64,000 bases of DNA from an archaeon (lineage in GTDB: Archaea; Methanobacteriota_B; Thermococci; Methanofastidiosales; NM3): contig RXIG01000001.1 of the NCBI GenBank assembly GCA_004212155.1, forward strand, positions 62,001-126,000. Direction: 5' to 3'. Positions 62,611-64,000 of this stretch are shown one piece after another (the first letter of the stretch is position 1; every line of letters begins with the position of its first letter). Under the pieces are notes generated by a model. The model saw nothing but the letters and a program-made list of their open reading frames with translations, searched no databases and had not been told where the DNA came from. The position numbers and the translations under genes are program-made.

Positions 62611-63843
62611 TTATTTTTTCCGTCTGAGGGCGGCCTGGCGGTGTGATTCGAGTCCCTCGGCCTTGGCGAGTTCCGCCACGATGTCGGCGATGAAGTCGGG
62701 CGAGGTGATCTTCTGGTAGGTCTGTATCTTCAGGAAGCTAAACACGGAAAGACCGCCCGTGAAGCGTGCGCATCCGCCAGTGGGCAGGATGTGGTTCGTA
62801 CCCGACGCATAGTCACCGAAGCTCTCGGCCGAGTTCTTCCCGAGGAAGAGCGAACCGTAGTGCTTGAGGGATTCGGCGGCGTGCTGTTCGTTTTCGACCT
62901 GGAGCTCCACGTGCTCTGGCGCCTTCTTGTTGGCGATGTCAAACGCCTCTTGCAGGTCATCGACGATCAGGATCATGCTGTTTTCAAGCGATTGTTCGGC
63001 GATCTCTCGCGTAGGGAGCACCTTGAGCTGTTCCCCCACCTCGCGAACGACCTCCTTGGCGATGCCGTCATCGGTCGTGATGAGATGCGCCTGCGCCATG
63101 GGGTCGTGTTCAGCCTGTGATATCATGTCGGCGGCGATGAGACCAGGGTCGCCCGACGAATCGGCGATGATGAGCACCTCGCTCGGACCGGCGAGGAAAT
63201 CAATGCCCACGTCGCCGTAGACCATGCGCTTCGCAGCGGTCACGTACTTGTTGCCAGGGCCGACGATCATGTGGACGCGCGGTACCGTCTCGGTGCCGTA
63301 TGCCATGGCGGCGATCGCCTGGACGCCGCCCATGGAAAATATCCTGTCAGCGCCTGCGATGTCGGCGGCGATGATTGTCTCGTCCTTGATCTTTGGCGAA
63401 CATACCACGATCTTGTCGACGCCCGCCACCCGCGCGGGGGTGATCGACATGAGGGCCGACGAGGGGAGGGGATACCTCCCACCGGGAACGTAACATCCGA
63501 CGACCTCGACGGGTATGATCTTCTGGCCCAGGATGCTCCACTGCGTCGTGAGCTCGAAGTCCTTGAGCGAAGCCATCTGTATCTCTGCGAACTCCTTGAT
63601 GTGTTCATGGGCGGAGCGTATCGCCTCGATGACCTTGTCATCGACCGCCTCATAGGCCCTCTTCTTGTCCTCGCCCGTTATCTCGAGGGTAGGGGGCTCT
63701 ATCTTGTCAAACTTCTTGGTGTATGCCCGTACGGCGGCATCACCCTGCGCGCGGACATCCCTGATGATGTCGTGCACGACCTCTATGTCCTCAAGCGGCG
63801 TTATGTCGAAAAACGACGATGGGACCTCTCGCATTATCTTCAT
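62611..63843 (-). CDS. hisD: Histidinol dehydrogenase
   Basis: 410 residues. PVEVVGCYVPGGRYPLPSS, VHMIVGPGNKYVTAAKR, DFLAGPSEVLIIAD (NAD and substrate blocks), QAEHDPMAQA (zinc Gln/His) and LPTGGCARFTGGLSV are HisD hallmarks. It catalyses the last two oxidations of histidine synthesis. Its ATG overlaps the hisE stop by 4 nt, so the his genes are translationally coupled. Confidence 0.96.
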   Translation of the reverse strand: MKIMREVPSSFFDITPLEDIEVVHDIIRDVRAQGDAAVRAYTKKFDKIEPPTLEITGEDKKRAYEAVDDKVIEAIRSAHEHIKEFAEIQMASLKDFELTTQWSILGQKIIPVEVVGCYVPGGRYPLPSSALMSITPARVAGVDKIVVCSPKIKDETIIAADIAGADRIFSMGGVQAIAAMAYGTETVPRVHMIVGPGNKYVTAAKRMVYGDVGIDFLAGPSEVLIIADSSGDPGLIAADMISQAEHDPMAQAHLITTDDGIAKEVVREVGEQLKVLPTREIAEQSLENSMILIVDDLQEAFDIANKKAPEHVELQVENEQHAAESLKHYGSLFLGKNSAESFGDYASGTNHILPTGGCARFTGGLSVFSFLKIQTYQKITSPDFIADIVAELAKAEGLESHRQAALRRKK

Positions 63844-64000
63844 TTTCTTCTCCCCCTTAGTTCGTTCACTATCTCATGGGGTGCTATGCCCTTGCTGGCC
63901 ATGAGCACCAGTAAGAAGTATGTGATGTCGGCTATCTCCCATACAAGATTTGCCCTGTCTGTATAATTAATTATCTCCTGGGACTCCTCGGCGATCTTGG
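63840..64000 (-). CDS. hisE: Phosphoribosyl-ATP pyrophosphatase, C-terminal fragment
   Basis: The 5' end lies beyond the right edge. About 53 codons are visible: KIAEESQEII, then VWEIADITYFLLVLMASKGI and NELRGRRK before the stop. The ExxE and ExxD metal helices are the HisE/MazG-type fold. It performs the second step of histidine synthesis. The stop (63840-63842) overlaps the hisD ATG. Confidence 0.88.
   Translation of the reverse strand, partial: KIAEESQEIINYTDRANLVWEIADITYFLLVLMASKGIAPHEIVNELRGRRK

Noticed and set aside
1-64000. CRISPR arrays, rRNA genes, prophage or an origin of replication
   Set aside because: I saw no regularly spaced repeats, no rRNA-like sequence, no phage structural genes and no Orc1/Cdc6 gene or origin-box cluster.

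Overview
The window looks like chromosomal DNA of a euryarchaeal methanogen, or another archaeon that carries methyl-coenzyme M reductase (MCR). The reasons are an MCR activation pair (component A2 and McrC), FO/F420 synthesis (CofG, CofH), geranylgeranylglyceryl-phosphate synthase for archaeal ether lipids, the archaeal GatDE amidotransferase, archaeal ABCE1, RqcH, Tsr3, L40e, RNase J and SepF, an intron-containing tRNA-Leu, and TATA boxes about 26 nt upstream of many start codons. The lineage cannot be settled from the sequence. Base composition is moderately GC-rich, with AT-rich islands at about 12.0-12.36 kb, 26.9-28.1 kb and 61.9-62.05 kb. Several enzymes look bacterial (MetK, RibA/RibD, type II pantothenate kinase, type 2 IPP isomerase), which suggests old gene imports.

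Layout. 0-3.6 kb: a cut-off creatininase-family gene, then a leftward operon of two membrane-anchored proteins and an O-antigen-polymerase-like protein. 3.8-6.2 kb: feoB and feoA, each with a DtxR-type palindrome at its promoter. 6.26-10.1 kb: the operon atwA-mcrC-HAD hydrolase-DMT transporter. 10.1-15.9 kb: a Cys-rich ferredoxin, a toroid-fold protein, a thioesterase, tRNA-Leu, glutamate dehydrogenase, HisRS, an HTH-CBS regulator and a MazG-like protein. 16-18.6 kb: two tandem STT3-like GT-C membrane proteins. 18.7-26.9 kb: housekeeping genes (GluRS, Tsr3, L40e, GGGP synthase, acetyltransferases, HemK2) mixed with unknown genes. 27.1-28.1 kb: an AT-rich orphan radical SAM gene. 28.2-31.3 kb: gatD-gatE. 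31.4-34.8 kb: a 46-residue ribbon-helix-helix-like protein directly abutting a 1089-residue surface protein. 35-37 kb: MscS and a DUF92 protein. 37.2-41.1 kb: a tightly overlapping operon of an unknown small protein, an OPT transporter, a type II pantothenate-kinase-like protein and an M29 aminopeptidase. 41.2-45.3 kb: MetK, then PUA protein, IPP isomerase and RNase J.

46.3-50.7 kb: macro-domain protein, RibA and RibD, facing CofH and CofG. RibA and RibD lead towards the ribitylamino-uracil that FO synthase uses, so flavin and F420 supply sit together. 50.7-55.1 kb: a small membrane protein, SepF, RqcH, an EMC6-like protein and a coiled-coil membrane protein with a Cys-rich outer segment. 55.1-61.4 kb: ABCE1, a thymidylate kinase with an altered P-loop, a secreted orphan, an HD phosphohydrolase and TrkH. 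61.36-61.93 kb: a decayed IS200/IS605 element. 62.1-64 kb: Tan1, HisD and the 3' part of HisE.

The segments most worth following are the MCR activation operon with its two extra genes, the OPT-kinase-peptidase operon, the iron-regulated feo locus, the flavin/F420 cluster and the orphan radical SAM gene.
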